A stretch of DNA of 64,000 bases from Exobacillus caeni (lineage in GTDB: Bacteria > Bacillota > Bacilli > Bacillales > Guptibacillaceae): positions 203,076 to 267,075 of the forward strand of contig NZ_SWLG01000003.1 of NCBI RefSeq assembly GCF_005747095.1, given 5' to 3'. This document shows positions 46,694-57,856 of this stretch, piece by piece (position 1 is the first letter of the stretch; every line of letters begins with the position of its first letter). The position numbers and the translations under genes are program-made. A model generated the notes under the pieces. It ran no database searches, had not been told where the DNA came from, and saw nothing but the letters and a program-made list of their open reading frames with translations.

Positions 46694-47881
46694 ATGACCA
46701 GACCTTTCGTGTTTGAAAAACCATTGGGTATGCGGGATACGCTCCCTTTATTATATGAAACGAAGAAAAAAATTCGGAGAAAAATGGAAGCGGTCGTACA
46801 GAGCTGGGGATACCAGTTCATTGCTACTCCAACTCTTGAGTATTATGATACTGTCGGCTCTGCTTCTGCGACGCTTGATCAGCAGCTGTTCAAGTTGATG
46901 GACCAGCAGGGCAAGACGCTTGTACTAAGGCCAGACATGACTTCCCCGATTGCCAGAGTGGCAGGATCAAGCTTGAAACAGGAGCCGTATCCGCTCCGTC
47001 TTGCTTATGATGCGAATGTTTTCAGAGCTCAGCAGCATGAAGGCGGAAGGCCGGCAGAGTTTGAACAGGTCGGGATCGAACTGATCGGTGACGGAACGAC
47101 GAGCGCGGATGGAGAAGTGATCGCGCTTATGATCGAAATGCTGAAAAAAGCGGGAGTAGGGCAATTTCAGGTTGCGATCGGGCATATCGGCTTTATTCAT
47201 TCCGTGTTTGTCTCGATTCTTGGAAACGAAGAGCGGGCGAACAAACTGAGACGCTTTTTATACGAAAAAAACTATGTCGGTTATCGCCAGCATGTGAAAG
47301 AACTCTCCCTTTCTTCTATTGATAAGCACCGTTTGCTGGAGCTTTTAAAGTTGAGAGGCGGAAAAGAAAGCATCGAACGGGCTTACGAGTTGTTGCCTGG
47401 TACGGAAGGGGAGCGCTTCATAAATGAACTTTCCAACCTCTATGCGATTTTAGAAAGCTACGGGGCAGCCGACACATTGAAAATCGACTTAACGCTCGTT
47501 AGCCATATGAATTATTACACAGGAATCGTATTTGAAAGTTATGCCGAAAATCTTGGAGTGCCGATCAGCAACGGCGGGCGGTATGACGAGCTTCTGGCAA
47601 AGTTTGACCGGCCGGCACAGGCCACAGGGTTTGGAATTCGCCTGGACCGCCTGGTGGAAGCGATAGATCAGAGGGAAGAGCCTTCAGCTGCTATAACTGG
47701 AATCATTTTCAGCCCTGAACGCAGGCAGGAAGCGATCGAGCTTGCCCGTGAAAAAAGGGAAGAAGGCAAAATGGTCGTGCTTCAGGATCTTAACGGCGTC
47801 CAGGATGTTGATGCGATGTCCGAGCAGTTTGCAGACGTCATTTATTGTATCGGTAAAAACGGCAGAGGAGGCAAATCATGA
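46694..47881 (+). CDS. hisZ: ATP phosphoribosyltransferase regulatory subunit HisZ
   Basis: 395 residues; a paralogue of histidyl-tRNA synthetase that lacks tRNA charging and completes the short-form HisG. Class II synthetase motifs remain: [12 protein letters not shown] (motif 1 region), [13 protein letters not shown] (motif 2), [40 protein letters not shown] true HisRS would be somewhat longer with a full anticodon-binding domain. It begins the his operon and overlaps hisG by four bases. Confidence 0.95.
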   Translation: MTRPFVFEKPLGMRDTLPLLYETKKKIRRKMEAVVQSWGYQFIATPTLEYYDTVGSASATLDQQLFKLMDQQGKTLVLRPDMTSPIARVAGSSLKQEPYPLRLAYDANVFRAQQHEGGRPAEFEQVGIELIGDGTTSADGEVIALMIEMLKKAGVGQFQVAIGHIGFIHSVFVSILGNEERANKLRRFLYEKNYVGYRQHVKELSLSSIDKHRLLELLKLRGGKESIERAYELLPGTEGERFINELSNLYAILESYGAADTLKIDLTLVSHMNYYTGIVFESYAENLGVPISNGGRYDELLAKFDRPAQATGFGIRLDRLVEAIDQREEPSAAITGIIFSPERRQEAIELAREKREEGKMVVLQDLNGVQDVDAMSEQFADVIYCIGKNGRGGKS

Positions 47882-48537
47882 AGGAATGGTTAACCGTTGC
47901 GATGCCAAAAGGAAGAATTTTTCATGAAGCAGTCGACCTGCTTCGAAAAGCCGGCTACGATTTGCCGCCAGAGTTTGATGATTCTAGAAAGCTGATTTTA
48001 AATATAGAAAACGAACGGCTCCGCTTTATACTTGCGAAACCGATGGACGTGCCGACATACGTGGAACACGGCGTCGCTGATGTGGGAATCGCGGGAAAGG
48101 ATGTTATGCTTGAAGAAGAGCGGGACGTGTATGAGGTCCTTGATCTTAAAATAAGCGGCTGTTATCTCGCTGTAGCTGGCCTGCCGGAACAAACGATACA
48201 GGATGTCGCCCCGAAAGTGGCTACGAAATATCCAAATGTTGCCTCAAAATATTTCCGTGAGCAGGGAGAACAGGTGGAGATTATAAAACTGAACGGTTCC
48301 ATTGAGCTTGCTCCATTGATCGGGTTGGCCGACCGAATCGTCGATATCGTTTCGACTGGACGCACGTTAAAAGAAAACGGCCTTGTTGAGCTTGAGCATA
48401 TAATAGGGATCACGTCTCGTTTTATCGTAAATCCGGCAAGCTATCGCCTGAAAGATAAGGTGATCGATGATATGGTCGAGCGGCTCTCGGAGGTTGTGGA
48501 AGGAGAAAGTAACGATGAAAATAATTCAGCTGAATGA
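47878..48537 (+). CDS. hisG: ATP phosphoribosyltransferase, short form
   Basis: The first step of histidine synthesis: ATP plus PRPP to phosphoribosyl-ATP. 219 residues, the short form that needs His[16 protein letters not shown] at the N-terminus, [15 protein letters not shown], and the PRPP loop [17 protein letters not shown] are visible. It lacks the C-terminal regulatory domain of long HisG, so feedback by histidine acts through the HisZ complex. It overlaps hisZ by four bases and hisD by 23. Confidence 0.97.
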   Translation: MKEWLTVAMPKGRIFHEAVDLLRKAGYDLPPEFDDSRKLILNIENERLRFILAKPMDVPTYVEHGVADVGIAGKDVMLEEERDVYEVLDLKISGCYLAVAGLPEQTIQDVAPKVATKYPNVASKYFREQGEQVEIIKLNGSIELAPLIGLADRIVDIVSTGRTLKENGLVELEHIIGITSRFIVNPASYRLKDKVIDDMVERLSEVVEGESNDENNSAE

Positions 48538-49795
48538 CAGGGTGTCTTTGCGGCGAAACATTGAAGAAGGAAATGAGCAGCAGCTGAATAGTGTACTCGA
48601 CATCCTTTCTCAGGTAAAAAAAGAAGGCGACGATGCACTGGTGAGTTTGACCGAAAAGTTTGACCGAGTGAAGCTTGCATCCTTAAAGGTAACTAAAGAA
48701 GAAATTGAACATGCCTACAAACAGCTTGATGAAGAAATCATCAGCTATATAAAGGAAGCAGCTGTTAATATAAAAGCTTTCCACGAGCGCCAGACACGAC
48801 AGTCTTGGTTTTCTACTTCAGATGATGGAACGATGCTCGGGCAAAAAGTTACCCCTCTTGATTCAGTAGGTGTATATGTGCCCGGCGGAAAGGCAGCCTA
48901 TCCTTCCTCTGTCTTGATGAACGTGCTTCCGGCTAAGGTTGCAGGCGTGGAAAGGATCGTGATGGTTTCTCCTCCGAGCAAGGATGGGACTCTGCCTCCT
49001 GGCGTACTTGTGGCAGCTAATGAAGTGGGCGTTGATGAAATATATAAAGTTGGCGGTGCGCAGGCAGTCGGTGCCCTTGCTTACGGCACCGAGAGCATTC
49101 AGGCTGTTGATAAAATTGTAGGTCCGGGAAATATCTATGTGGCACTTGCCAAGAGAGAAGTATTCGGCCTTGTAGATATCGATATGATTGCCGGTCCGAG
49201 TGAAATCGTGGTGCTTGCGGATGGAAATGCAAATCCTGCTTATATTGCAGCAGATTTGCTGTCCCAGGCGGAGCACGATGAACTGGCAAGTGCAGTTCTT
49301 GTCACGACTTCACAGGCACTAGCAGAAAAGGTTAGCGAAGAAGTGGACAGGCAGTTAGAGCAATTGCCGAGAAAGGACATTGCTGGTGCCTCGATCGAAA
49401 ATTTCGGTGCCGTGTATGTAGCTGGCTCAATGGAAGAGGCAGTACAGGCAGTGAACCAGCTGGCACCTGAACACCTTGAAATCATGGTCGAAGACCCGAT
49501 GGCTTTGCTTGGAAAAATTAAGCACGCCGGAGCTATCTTCCTGGGGCCGAACAGCTCAGAGCCTGTTGGCGATTATTTCGCAGGACCGAACCATGTGCTG
49601 CCGACAAATGGAACAGCAAGGTTTTCAAGCCCGTTATCGGTAGATGATTTTATAAAGAAATCAAGCGTCATTTCTTACAGTAAAACGGCGATTGAACAAA
49701 ACGGCCGAAAGATTGCTGCGCTTGCAAGGTTAGAAGGGTTAGAGGCTCATGCCAGAGCAGTCGAAGCACGATTGGAGGACAAAGAAAATGATTGA
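48515..49795 (+). CDS. hisD: Histidinol dehydrogenase
   Basis: Catalyses the last two oxidations, histidinol to histidine, with NAD and zinc. 426 residues. Signatures: [48 protein letters not shown] (Gln and His zinc ligands), LAPEHLEIM and GPNHVLPT. The start is ATG 48515 after AAGGAGAAA, inside the end of hisG; the longer open frame from 48467 has no SD. It overlaps hisB by eight bases. Confidence 0.97.
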   Translation: MKIIQLNDRVSLRRNIEEGNEQQLNSVLDILSQVKKEGDDALVSLTEKFDRVKLASLKVTKEEIEHAYKQLDEEIISYIKEAAVNIKAFHERQTRQSWFSTSDDGTMLGQKVTPLDSVGVYVPGGKAAYPSSVLMNVLPAKVAGVERIVMVSPPSKDGTLPPGVLVAANEVGVDEIYKVGGAQAVGALAYGTESIQAVDKIVGPGNIYVALAKREVFGLVDIDMIAGPSEIVVLADGNANPAYIAADLLSQAEHDELASAVLVTTSQALAEKVSEEVDRQLEQLPRKDIAGASIENFGAVYVAGSMEEAVQAVNQLAPEHLEIMVEDPMALLGKIKHAGAIFLGPNSSEPVGDYFAGPNHVLPTNGTARFSSPLSVDDFIKKSSVISYSKTAIEQNGRKIAALARLEGLEAHARAVEARLEDKEND

Positions 49796-50381
49796 AAGAA
49801 GAGAAGCAACTATTGAACGTAATACATCAGAGACCCAGATCAGCCTTTCTTTTGCAGTAGATGGCGAAGGGAATGCAAGTCTTGAAACAGGGGTTCCTTT
49901 TCTGACACACATGCTGGATTTATTCACAAAGCATGGAAAGTTCGATCTTTCCATCACCGCGAACGGAGATACGGAAGTCGATGACCACCATACAACAGAA
50001 GACATCGGGATCGTGCTTGGACAGGCATTGAAAGAAGCGCTTGGCGACAAGAAAGGGATCCGCCGTTACGGCAATGCGTTCGTACCGATGGATGATGCGC
50101 TTGCTCAAGTAGTAGTGGATCTGAGCAACCGTCCGCACCTGGAGCTTCGCGGAGAAATTCCGGCGTCAAGAGTAGGAACATTTGATACAGAGCTAGTCCA
50201 TGAGTTTTTATGGAAATTAGCGATCGAAGCAAGGATGAATCTTCATGTGATCGTGCATTACGGCCATAATACCCACCATATTATTGAAGCTGTTTTTAAA
50301 GCGATGGCAAGGGCGCTCGATGAAGCAACAAGCATCGATCCCCGCGTAAAAGGCATTCCGTCGACAAAGGGGATGCTGTAA
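49788..50381 (+). CDS. hisB: Imidazoleglycerol-phosphate dehydratase
   Basis: 197 residues, the monofunctional form without histidinol phosphatase. Manganese-binding repeats: [24 protein letters not shown], and the second-half [14 protein letters not shown]. It converts imidazoleglycerol phosphate to imidazole-acetol phosphate. The start is ATG 49788 after GGAGGAC; an upstream in-frame ATG at 49749 lies inside hisD without an SD. hisH starts four bases after the stop. Confidence 0.97.
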   Translation: MIERREATIERNTSETQISLSFAVDGEGNASLETGVPFLTHMLDLFTKHGKFDLSITANGDTEVDDHHTTEDIGIVLGQALKEALGDKKGIRRYGNAFVPMDDALAQVVVDLSNRPHLELRGEIPASRVGTFDTELVHEFLWKLAIEARMNLHVIVHYGHNTHHIIEAVFKAMARALDEATSIDPRVKGIPSTKGML

Positions 50382-50384
50382 GCG

Positions 50385-51014
50385 ATGATCGGCATTATTG
50401 ATTATGGGATGGGGAACCTGTACAGCGTCAGTAAAGCCCTTGAACGATTGGGTTTTGACTATTTTTTATCAGAGGATCCGGAAGAACTAAAGAAAGCGAG
50501 CGGGCTGATCCTTCCCGGTGTTGGCTCGTTCCGGGATGCGGCTTCGATTTTAGAAAAAACAGGCCTAAAGGATTTTATTTTATCAGAAGTTGAAAAGGGA
50601 ACACCATTGCTCGGTATTTGCCTTGGCATGCAGCTTTTATTTGAAGAAAGTGAAGAAAACGGTGTATCAAAAGGGCTTGGCCTGTTGCCGGGAAGAGTTC
50701 TTCGATTTGAGGGAGTGACTGAAGACGGAACAAAGTATAAGGTTCCTCATATGGGCTGGAATAAACTTCGGTTCCACCATCCGGAGTCGCCGCTTCTGAC
50801 AGATCTTGAAGAAGAGCACGTCTATTTCGTGCACTCTTATGTTGTCCATACTTCTAGTCCAGATGTTGTGATTGCATCGGCTGATTATTATGGTGAGGTG
50901 CCGGCAGTCGTCGGAAAAGGCAATGTTTTTGGTACACAGTTTCATCCGGAAAAAAGCAGTGCAGAGGGGCTTGGAATTTTAAGCAACTATGCGGAATTGA
51001 TAGAAAGGAAATGA
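50385..51014 (+). CDS. hisH: Imidazole glycerol phosphate synthase, glutaminase subunit
   Basis: A class I glutamine amidotransferase of 209 residues that supplies ammonia to His[12 protein letters not shown] at the N-terminus, nucleophile Cys in [12 protein letters not shown] (near 80), and the His/Glu pair in TQFHPEKSS (near 187-189). PHMGWNKL is a HisH-specific motif. The ATG overlaps no gene; hisA follows six bases after the stop. Confidence 0.97.
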   Translation: MIGIIDYGMGNLYSVSKALERLGFDYFLSEDPEELKKASGLILPGVGSFRDAASILEKTGLKDFILSEVEKGTPLLGICLGMQLLFEESEENGVSKGLGLLPGRVLRFEGVTEDGTKYKVPHMGWNKLRFHHPESPLLTDLEEEHVYFVHSYVVHTSSPDVVIASADYYGEVPAVVGKGNVFGTQFHPEKSSAEGLGILSNYAELIERK

Positions 51015-51020
51015 TCTTCT

Positions 51021-51740
51021 ATGAGTTTTAACATATATCCGGCAATCGATATGAGGGGCGGCAAGTGCGTGAGGCTTTTGCAGGGAGATTATAATCAGGA
51101 AACGGTTTATGGCGATTCTCCTTTTGATATGGCAAAAGCATTCTATGAGCAGGGTGCCGAGTGGATCCATATGGTTGATCTGGACGGGGCGAAAGAAGGG
51201 AAGCGTGTGAACGATACGGAAGTGCTCCGTGTTGCAAAAGAGCTTCCTGTAAAAGTGCAAATCGGAGGCGGCATCCGAACCGAAGAGGACGCGGAGTTTT
51301 ATCTTAAACAGGGTGTTGACCGGATTATTCTTGGGAGCAGTGCGATCTCGAACCCTGACTTTGTGAAAAAAATGCTTGCAAAGTACGGTGAAAAGATTGC
51401 TGTCGGCATTGATGCGAGAGACGGGTATGTAGCGGTGGAAGGCTGGTTGAAGACTTCAAAGGTGAAAGCGGTGGACCTCGGCAAGGAGCTTGCTGAACAT
51501 GGAGCCGAAGTGTTTATCTTCACCGATATTTCAAAGGACGGCATGCTGTCAGGCCCGAACACAAACGCAATCGCAGAGCTTGGCCGGGAAACTGGAAAAG
51601 AAGTGATCGCATCCGGTGGTATCAGTTCACTTGATGACCTGGAAGAATTAAAAGCTAGAGGAAGCAACATCGGGGGCGCGATTGTAGGAAAAGCGCTTTA
51701 TACGAAGAAATTTACGCTTACAGAAGCGCTTGAGGTGTAA
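51021..51740 (+). CDS. hisA: ProFAR isomerase HisA
   Basis: A (beta/alpha)8 barrel of 239 residues catalysing the Amadori rearrangement of ProFAR. Catalytic Asp in [13 protein letters not shown] (Asp near 8) and Asp in [14 protein letters not shown]; phosphate sites GGGIRTEED and [11 protein letters not shown]. It shares its half-barrel repeat with HisF, the next gene but in a different frame. SD GGAAATG region in the hisH end. Confidence 0.96.
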   Translation: MSFNIYPAIDMRGGKCVRLLQGDYNQETVYGDSPFDMAKAFYEQGAEWIHMVDLDGAKEGKRVNDTEVLRVAKELPVKVQIGGGIRTEEDAEFYLKQGVDRIILGSSAISNPDFVKKMLAKYGEKIAVGIDARDGYVAVEGWLKTSKVKAVDLGKELAEHGAEVFIFTDISKDGMLSGPNTNAIAELGRETGKEVIASGGISSLDDLEELKARGSNIGGAIVGKALYTKKFTLTEALEV

Positions 51741-51743
51741 CGT

Positions 51744-52502
51744 ATGCTGACAAAACGAATTATTCCTTGTCTTGATGTAAAAGACGGACGCGTTGTAAAA
51801 GGCGTGCAGTTTGTCGATTTGAAAGATGCAGGAGATCCAGTTGAGCTTGCCGCTTTTTATGATAAAGAAGGCGCAGATGAACTTGTCTTTCTTGATATTT
51901 CTGCCTCCCACGAAGGCAGGGATACGATGATCGATGTGGTACGGCATGTGGCTGCTGAACTGGCGATTCCGTTTACAGTTGGCGGTGGAATCAATAAGCT
52001 AGAGGACATGAAGCGTGTGCTTAGGGCAGGTGCTGATAAAGTATCGATGAATACTGCAGCTGTCCTGAACCCTGAGCTTGTAAAAGAAGGCGCTGATTAC
52101 TTTGGGACTCAGTGCATCGTAGTTGCGATCGATGCAAAATACGACCCTTCGATCGATTCCTGGAGAGTTTACACGCATGGGGGAAGAAAAGCCACCGACT
52201 GGGAAGTGATCGAATGGGCGAAAACGGTTGAGGAAAACGGGGCGGGAGAAATCCTCTTAACGAGCATGAACGCCGACGGGGAGAAATCCGGGTTTGATAT
52301 TAAACTGACCAAAGCAGTTAGCGAAGCGGTGAACATTCCGGTTATTGCTTCAGGAGGAGCAGGGAATGCTGATCACTTTGATGAAGTATTCAAGGACGGA
52401 AAAGCAGATGCCGCACTTGCTGCATCGATCTTCCATTATAAAGAAACATCTGTATCAGAAGTGAAGGATTTTTTGAAGAAACGCGGGGTGACGATTCGAT
52501 GA
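51744..52502 (+). CDS. hisF: Imidazole glycerol phosphate synthase, cyclase subunit
   Basis: 252 residues, (beta/alpha)8 barrel. Catalytic Asp in [17 protein letters not shown] (near 11) and Asp in [15 protein letters not shown] (near 130s-170s half). Phosphate sites [11 protein letters not shown] and [11 protein letters not shown]. It joins ammonia from HisH to PRFAR, giving imidazole glycerol phosphate and AICAR. It overlaps hisI by four bases. Confidence 0.97.
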   Translation: MLTKRIIPCLDVKDGRVVKGVQFVDLKDAGDPVELAAFYDKEGADELVFLDISASHEGRDTMIDVVRHVAAELAIPFTVGGGINKLEDMKRVLRAGADKVSMNTAAVLNPELVKEGADYFGTQCIVVAIDAKYDPSIDSWRVYTHGGRKATDWEVIEWAKTVEENGAGEILLTSMNADGEKSGFDIKLTKAVSEAVNIPVIASGGAGNADHFDEVFKDGKADAALAASIFHYKETSVSEVKDFLKKRGVTIR

Positions 52503-53134
52503 ATATATCTAAAGTTAAGTTTGATGACAAAGGCCTTGTACCGGCGATCGTACAGGACGCGAGCAGCAAAGAAGTGCTAACGCTCGCTTACATGAACGAA
52601 GAATCTCTTGGAAAATCTCTGGAGTCCAGGGAAACATGGTTTTACAGCAGGTCCCGCCAGGAGCTGTGGCATAAAGGGGCAACTAGCGGAAACACTCAGA
52701 AAATCATAGACATTCGCTATGATTGCGACCAGGATGCATTGCTCGTTCTGGTAGAACCAAGTGGTCCTGCATGCCACAGAGGATCGTATTCCTGTTTTGA
52801 TGATTCGCTTTTAGGAAAAGAGGTTCGGACATCTGAAGAACGGTTCCAGATTTTTAACCAGCTTGAAGCAACAATCGCTAAGCGTGAAGCTGAGCGTCCG
52901 GAAGGTGCTTACACAACGTACCTCTTTGAAGAAGGCGTGGATAAAATATTGAAGAAAGTCGGTGAAGAAGCGGCAGAGGTGATCATCGCCGCCAAAAACC
53001 GCGATCAGGAAGAGCTGAAATGGGAAGTAGCAGATCTCTTCTATCACGTCCTGGTCCTGCTAAGGGAGCAGGAGTGCCCGCTCGATGAAATCCTAAACGT
53101 CCTGAAAGAACGCCACACACCAAAGCCTGAATAG
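52499..53134 (+). CDS. hisI: Bifunctional phosphoribosyl-AMP cyclohydrolase / phosphoribosyl-ATP pyrophosphatase
   Basis: 211 residues with HisI first (about 1-110: [20 protein letters not shown], zinc Cys in YDCDQDALL and [12 protein letters not shown]) and HisE second (about 115-205: [24 protein letters not shown], helical MazG-like). The two activities perform steps three and two. This fused form is normal for Bacillus. It is the last gene of hisZGDBHAFI, so the window encodes all steps except the aminotransferase (hisC) and histidinol phosphatase, which lie elsewhere in Bacillus. Confidence 0.97.
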   Translation: MNISKVKFDDKGLVPAIVQDASSKEVLTLAYMNEESLGKSLESRETWFYSRSRQELWHKGATSGNTQKIIDIRYDCDQDALLVLVEPSGPACHRGSYSCFDDSLLGKEVRTSEERFQIFNQLEATIAKREAERPEGAYTTYLFEEGVDKILKKVGEEAAEVIIAAKNRDQEELKWEVADLFYHVLVLLREQECPLDEILNVLKERHTPKPE

Positions 53135-53152
53135 ACAAAAAAAGTTAGTTAT

Positions 53153-53191
53153 CCACAAAAGCTCGGGGGTCTGACCCCCGAGCTTTTGTGG
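53153..53191 (+). terminator. Very strong perfect hairpin after the his operon
   Basis: A perfect 18-bp inverted repeat: CCACAAAAGCTCGGGGGT (53153-53170), loop CTG, ACCCCCGAGCTTTTGTGG (53174-53191). The core GGGGGTCTGACCCCC is a word I associate with dispersed Bacillus hairpins. There is no T-run after it; the TTTT lies inside the stem. Confidence 0.75.
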
Positions 53192-53280
53192 ACAGTTAAA
53201 AAGTCCTTTTTCATCCAATAAAATGGTAAATAATATGCATCTTTGCTTAATTTCCCTAACTGAAATGGGGGAAAGTGTGT

Positions 53281-53286
53281 TATACT
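53281..53286 (+). promoter_or_regulatory. Possible extended -10 promoter of yvcD
   Basis: TATACT preceded by TGT gives an extended -10 about 88 bases upstream of yvcD. No -35 stands out. The A/G-rich tract that follows (53300-53350) is otherwise featureless. Confidence 0.35.
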
Positions 53287-53373
53287 TTTCATCGGTTATC
53301 GATAGATATAGATAGAATGAAAATAGAAGATAGAAAATAAAAAATAGATTACTACTTAATAATGGGGGAAATT

Positions 53374-54993
53374 ATGTCGAAGGAAATTAATGCTGCAAAG
53401 AAAAGCGGTCGGTTAATTCCTTTCATTCTGAATGGGGAGCACTTTTTTCAAAAAGGAATGCGCGCTTATCATCAACGCAATCTGCATAAAGCAAGAAAGT
53501 ACCTTGAGCGTGCAGTGAAATTTGATTCAGAGGATACTGAAATTATCTGCCAGCTGGCTGCTGTGCTAGCAGAAATGGGAGAATACCAGGCCTCGAATGA
53601 ATGGTTAGACTACATATTGTCTGAATTGGACTCAGAGCTTCATGAATGCTATTTCTTTATGGCAAATAACTATGCCCACATCGGAATGTTCCAGGAAGCG
53701 GAGGAAAAAGCGAAACAATATTTAGAAAAAGAACCGCACGGCGATTTTCGTTTAGATGTAGAAGAGTTAATCGAATTAATCGAATATGAAACAGACGATC
53801 ATTTTGAAGAAGCGCTCGGGGAAGAGGAAATGCTGATCCAGAAACACGAAAGTGCCCGATCAGCGATCGAAAGCGGGGATTTTGAACGCGCTATTCTTCT
53901 GCTTGACAGCATGACAGAAGAATATCCAACTTTCTGGCCGGCTTACAACAATCTCGCACTGGCTTATTTTTATTCCAATCAATACGATGAAGCGATCGAG
54001 GTATTGAACAACATTTTGTCCAAAAATCAGGGAAACTTAAACGCTGTTTGCAACCTTGCCCTGTTTTATCATTTTCTTGGCCATTCCAAAAAGAGCGAGG
54101 CCTTTTTAGAGCGCTTAAGAAACGTTTATCCGATCCATCCGGACCATCGCCATAAGCTTGGCAGTACGTTCGGAATACTTGGGGAATACGAACTTGCATA
54201 CAGATGGCTTCATTCGCTTCAAAACACAAGGTACGGCATGGATCATCAGATCTACCACTGGCTCGCTGTATCTTCCCTTCATATGGGGAATAAAAACAAA
54301 GCATATAAGTACTGGAAAAAGACCGAGGACCTTGATCCTGAAGGAGAAGTGGCTCCTTACTTCCTGTACATGCTTGAATCAGGCAAGATCAATTTGAAAG
54401 AGGCGATTTTCCAATATCGCATTCCCGAGGGGAAAGGGCTTGATGATGATCCTTTTTTAAACTTGATCGGCAGTGTGTCAGGAGCTGAAAAAGCAAAGCT
54501 CGTCCATTTGATGCTATTAAGGCAGCATGCGAGCTCTGAAGGGGAAGAGATCCTTCGCTCTTATATCGGCAGAAAAGAAGAGCCTTATTATTTAAAAGAA
54601 ATGGCAGCTTATGTTTTACTGAAGCACTGTCCTGATGAGCCCGCTGTTATTTTAGACAGGGATGTGCCACGGACATTTACGAACGAAAGCGATTTTCCTG
54701 AAAATGTCCTTCATAGTGTGGGAATCGTTGAAAAGCTCTATAAAGCAAATTTTTCAACAGCGGAATTGAATGACATATTGTCCAGTATATGTACACCTTT
54801 ATATATTCAGTCGCAGACTGCTCCGCTATCATTTAAAAACCGTGATGCCTGGACGGCTGCTATCATATACGCCTGGAAAAAGGTAAAAAAGCAGCCTGTT
54901 ACACAGCGGGAGCTTGCTGAACAGTTTGGGGTTTCAACTGCTTCGATCGCAAAATATGTAAAACGAATCCATGCCATTCTTAACCGGCCTTAA
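53374..54993 (+). CDS. yvcD: YvcD-like tetratricopeptide-repeat protein with C-terminal HTH
   Basis: 539 residues. TPR units are clear in the first half: GMRAYHQRNLHKARKYLERAVK, CQLAAVLAEMGEYQASNEWLD, CYFFMANNYAHIGMFQEAEEKA, AYNNLALAYFYSNQYDEAIEVL, CNLALFYHFLGHSKKSEAFL. A C-terminal segment (about 495-535) contains a helix-turn-helix, TQRELAEQFGVSTASIAKYVKRI. TPRs mediate protein contacts; the HTH hints at DNA binding, though neither is proved. The start is ATG 53374 after GGGGGA; ATG 53362 precedes that SD. trxB follows after 127 bases, as for YvcD in B. subtilis. Confidence 0.82.
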   Translation: MSKEINAAKKSGRLIPFILNGEHFFQKGMRAYHQRNLHKARKYLERAVKFDSEDTEIICQLAAVLAEMGEYQASNEWLDYILSELDSELHECYFFMANNYAHIGMFQEAEEKAKQYLEKEPHGDFRLDVEELIELIEYETDDHFEEALGEEEMLIQKHESARSAIESGDFERAILLLDSMTEEYPTFWPAYNNLALAYFYSNQYDEAIEVLNNILSKNQGNLNAVCNLALFYHFLGHSKKSEAFLERLRNVYPIHPDHRHKLGSTFGILGEYELAYRWLHSLQNTRYGMDHQIYHWLAVSSLHMGNKNKAYKYWKKTEDLDPEGEVAPYFLYMLESGKINLKEAIFQYRIPEGKGLDDDPFLNLIGSVSGAEKAKLVHLMLLRQHASSEGEEILRSYIGRKEEPYYLKEMAAYVLLKHCPDEPAVILDRDVPRTFTNESDFPENVLHSVGIVEKLYKANFSTAELNDILSSICTPLYIQSQTAPLSFKNRDAWTAAIIYAWKKVKKQPVTQRELAEQFGVSTASIAKYVKRIHAILNRP

Positions 54994-55066
54994 GTGTGAG
55001 CAATTTCATAGACTTCCCGGAGCGACCTGATATAGGATAATAGTCAAATAAACTAATTAAGTTTAG

Positions 55067-56071
<1,005 letters not shown>

Positions 56072-56182
56072 ATTCACGTTATCTATATAAACGAAATCTC
56101 ATTTTAATTCTCTTGTAACAACGCTGAAATATAGATGGGGTACACTATAAATAGATTTGACCCCCTTTAATATATTTTTTTG

Positions 56183-56211
56183 GCACGGTTAACCTCCGTG
56201 CTCTTTTTTTT
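56183..56211 (+). terminator. Terminator of trxB
   Basis: The stem GCACGG/CCGTGC with loop TTAACCT is followed by TCTTTTTTTT. Confidence 0.8.
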
Positions 56212-56223
56212 GCCCTCTTTTAA

Positions 56224-56277
56224 GAGTGCCAGGCACCAAAAATGGACAAATGTCCATAATTGGTGCCTGGCACCCTC
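56224..56277 (+). repeat. Nested GTGCCAGGCACC hairpin
   Basis: Outer arms GTGCCAGGCACCAA/TTGGTGCCTGGCAC (14 bp, 56226-56239 and 56260-56273) enclose an inner hairpin ATGGACA/TGTCCAT (56242-56248, 56251-56257). Each outer arm is itself a near-palindrome. The GTGCCAGGCACC word is, from memory, common in Bacillaceae intergenic DNA. With the trxB terminator it is the only structure in the 367-base trxB-yvcI gap. Confidence 0.7.
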
Positions 56278-56438
56278 TAATACAATCCCGTTTCATTGTT
56301 AGGCATTGTAAATCATAGTATACTTATAGAGGGAACAGAATAAGGATACGAACGAATTTTTATAATAGATATCGACTAATTAATCATCATTTGCCTGCAG
56401 GTTTCCTTTTGATGATAGTAGAAAACTGAGGTGACATT

Positions 56439-56897
56439 ATGCAAAGAGTTACAAACTGCATCCTGAAAAAAGATGATCAAGTTCTAATGCTTCAGAAACC
56501 TCGCAGAGGCTGGTGGGTTGCACCAGGAGGAAAGATGGAGCCGGAAGAATCGATAAAAGATTCTGTTGTTCGGGAATTTCGCGAAGAAACCGGGATCTAT
56601 TTAAAGAACCCAACATTGAAAGGAATCTTCACTTTCATAATCAAAGAGAATGACACCATCGTTTCGGAATGGATGATGTTCACGTTCCTTGCAACAGAGT
56701 TTGACGGCGAATCGGTTGATGAATGCGAAGAGGGAAAGCTTTCATGGATTCCTGCCGATGAGATGCTTGATTTGCCTATGGCTCCGGGAGACCATCATCT
56801 CCTGGAATATGTGCTGAAGGGAAGCGGCATGATCTTTGGAACATTTACGTATACCCCGGATTTCAAATTGCTGTCCTATCGACTCGATCCATCCTAA
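56439..56897 (+). CDS. yvcI: NUDIX hydrolase YvcI
   Basis: 152 residues. The Nudix box is complete: GGKMEPEESIKDSVVREFREETGI (residues about 31-54, fitting G-x5-E-x7-RE-x2-EE-x-G). The protein resembles the MutT/8-oxo-dGTP group, but B. subtilis YvcI is reported as geranyl- or nucleotide-directed only loosely; substrate not assigned. It starts at ATG 56439 after GAGGTGAC and leads the yvcIJK-whiA run. Confidence 0.9.
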   Translation: MQRVTNCILKKDDQVLMLQKPRRGWWVAPGGKMEPEESIKDSVVREFREETGIYLKNPTLKGIFTFIIKENDTIVSEWMMFTFLATEFDGESVDECEEGKLSWIPADEMLDLPMAPGDHHLLEYVLKGSGMIFGTFTYTPDFKLLSYRLDPS

Positions 56898-56965
56898 AAA
56901 CGGGAAAGCTTCCTGGCTTTAGAAGCATTAATAAAGTTTGAGATTTAGAAACGGAGTGGAGAAAC

Positions 56966-57856
56966 ATGGCCGAAGTACAAGAAAAAATTAAAATGGTCAT
57001 AATTACAGGGATGAGTGGAGCAGGTAAAACAGTTGCGATGCAGAGCTTTGAAGACCTTGGTTATTTCTGTATCGATAACCTGCCGCCGACATTGCTGCCC
57101 AAGTTTGTAGAAATGGTAAATGATTCAGGCGGCAAACTCAACAAGGTTGCCCTTGTTATGGACTTAAGGGGAGGGGACTTTTTCGGCCATCTGGTCGAAT
57201 CAGTGAACGAGCTTCGTTTAAACGACAGGATCGATACACAGATCCTTTTCCTGGATGCCAAAGATCCGGTTCTTGTAAGACGGTATAAAGAAACGAGGCG
57301 TTCTCACCCGCTTGCTCCAGAAGGTCTTCCGCTTGAGGGAATCAAGCGCGAAAGGGAAATGCTTTCAGAGCTGAAAGGCATGGCGCAGCAAATTATCGAT
57401 TCGAGTGATATTAAGCCTGTGCAGCTCCGCGCACGGATCATCGAGCGGTTTTCCGATAAGACCCAGCATTCCTTTATGGTAAATGTAATGTCTTTCGGCT
57501 TTAAATACGGCATTCCGATCGATGCGGATCTTGTCTTTGATATTCGCTTCCTTCCTAACCCCCATTATGTCGATCACTTGCGTCCCAAAACAGGAATCGA
57601 TGAAGAAGTATCGAACTATGTATTTAAATGGACAGAAACCCATAAGTTTCTTGAAAAGCTGATCGATCTGCTGGCGTATATGCTGCCGCAATATCAAAGG
57701 GAAGGCAAGAGCCAGCTTGTCATCGGAATCGGCTGCACCGGGGGAAAACACCGTTCTGTGGCCCTGGCAGAATATATTGGAAAATACTTTATGAAAGACT
57801 ACAAAACAAATATTACGCACCGTGATATTGAAAAGGGAAGGGTTAAGGTTACATGA
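56966..57856 (+). CDS. yvcJ: RapZ/YvcJ nucleotide-binding protein
   Basis: 296 residues. Walker A GMSGAGKT (about 15-22), Walker B-like region [14 protein letters not shown], and the conserved C-terminal domain with [19 protein letters not shown]. In E. coli RapZ binds the small RNA GlmZ; in B. subtilis YvcJ hydrolyses GTP and affects competence. Bacillus has no GlmY/GlmZ, so the RNA role should not be assumed. It overlaps yvcK by four bases. Confidence 0.95.
   Translation: MAEVQEKIKMVIITGMSGAGKTVAMQSFEDLGYFCIDNLPPTLLPKFVEMVNDSGGKLNKVALVMDLRGGDFFGHLVESVNELRLNDRIDTQILFLDAKDPVLVRRYKETRRSHPLAPEGLPLEGIKREREMLSELKGMAQQIIDSSDIKPVQLRARIIERFSDKTQHSFMVNVMSFGFKYGIPIDADLVFDIRFLPNPHYVDHLRPKTGIDEEVSNYVFKWTETHKFLEKLIDLLAYMLPQYQREGKSQLVIGIGCTGGKHRSVALAEYIGKYFMKDYKTNITHRDIEKGRVKVT

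Noticed and set aside
53300..53350. A/G-rich tract with repeated GATAGA words
   Set aside because: Short and irregular; looks like a low-complexity leader, not a defined repeat or binding array.
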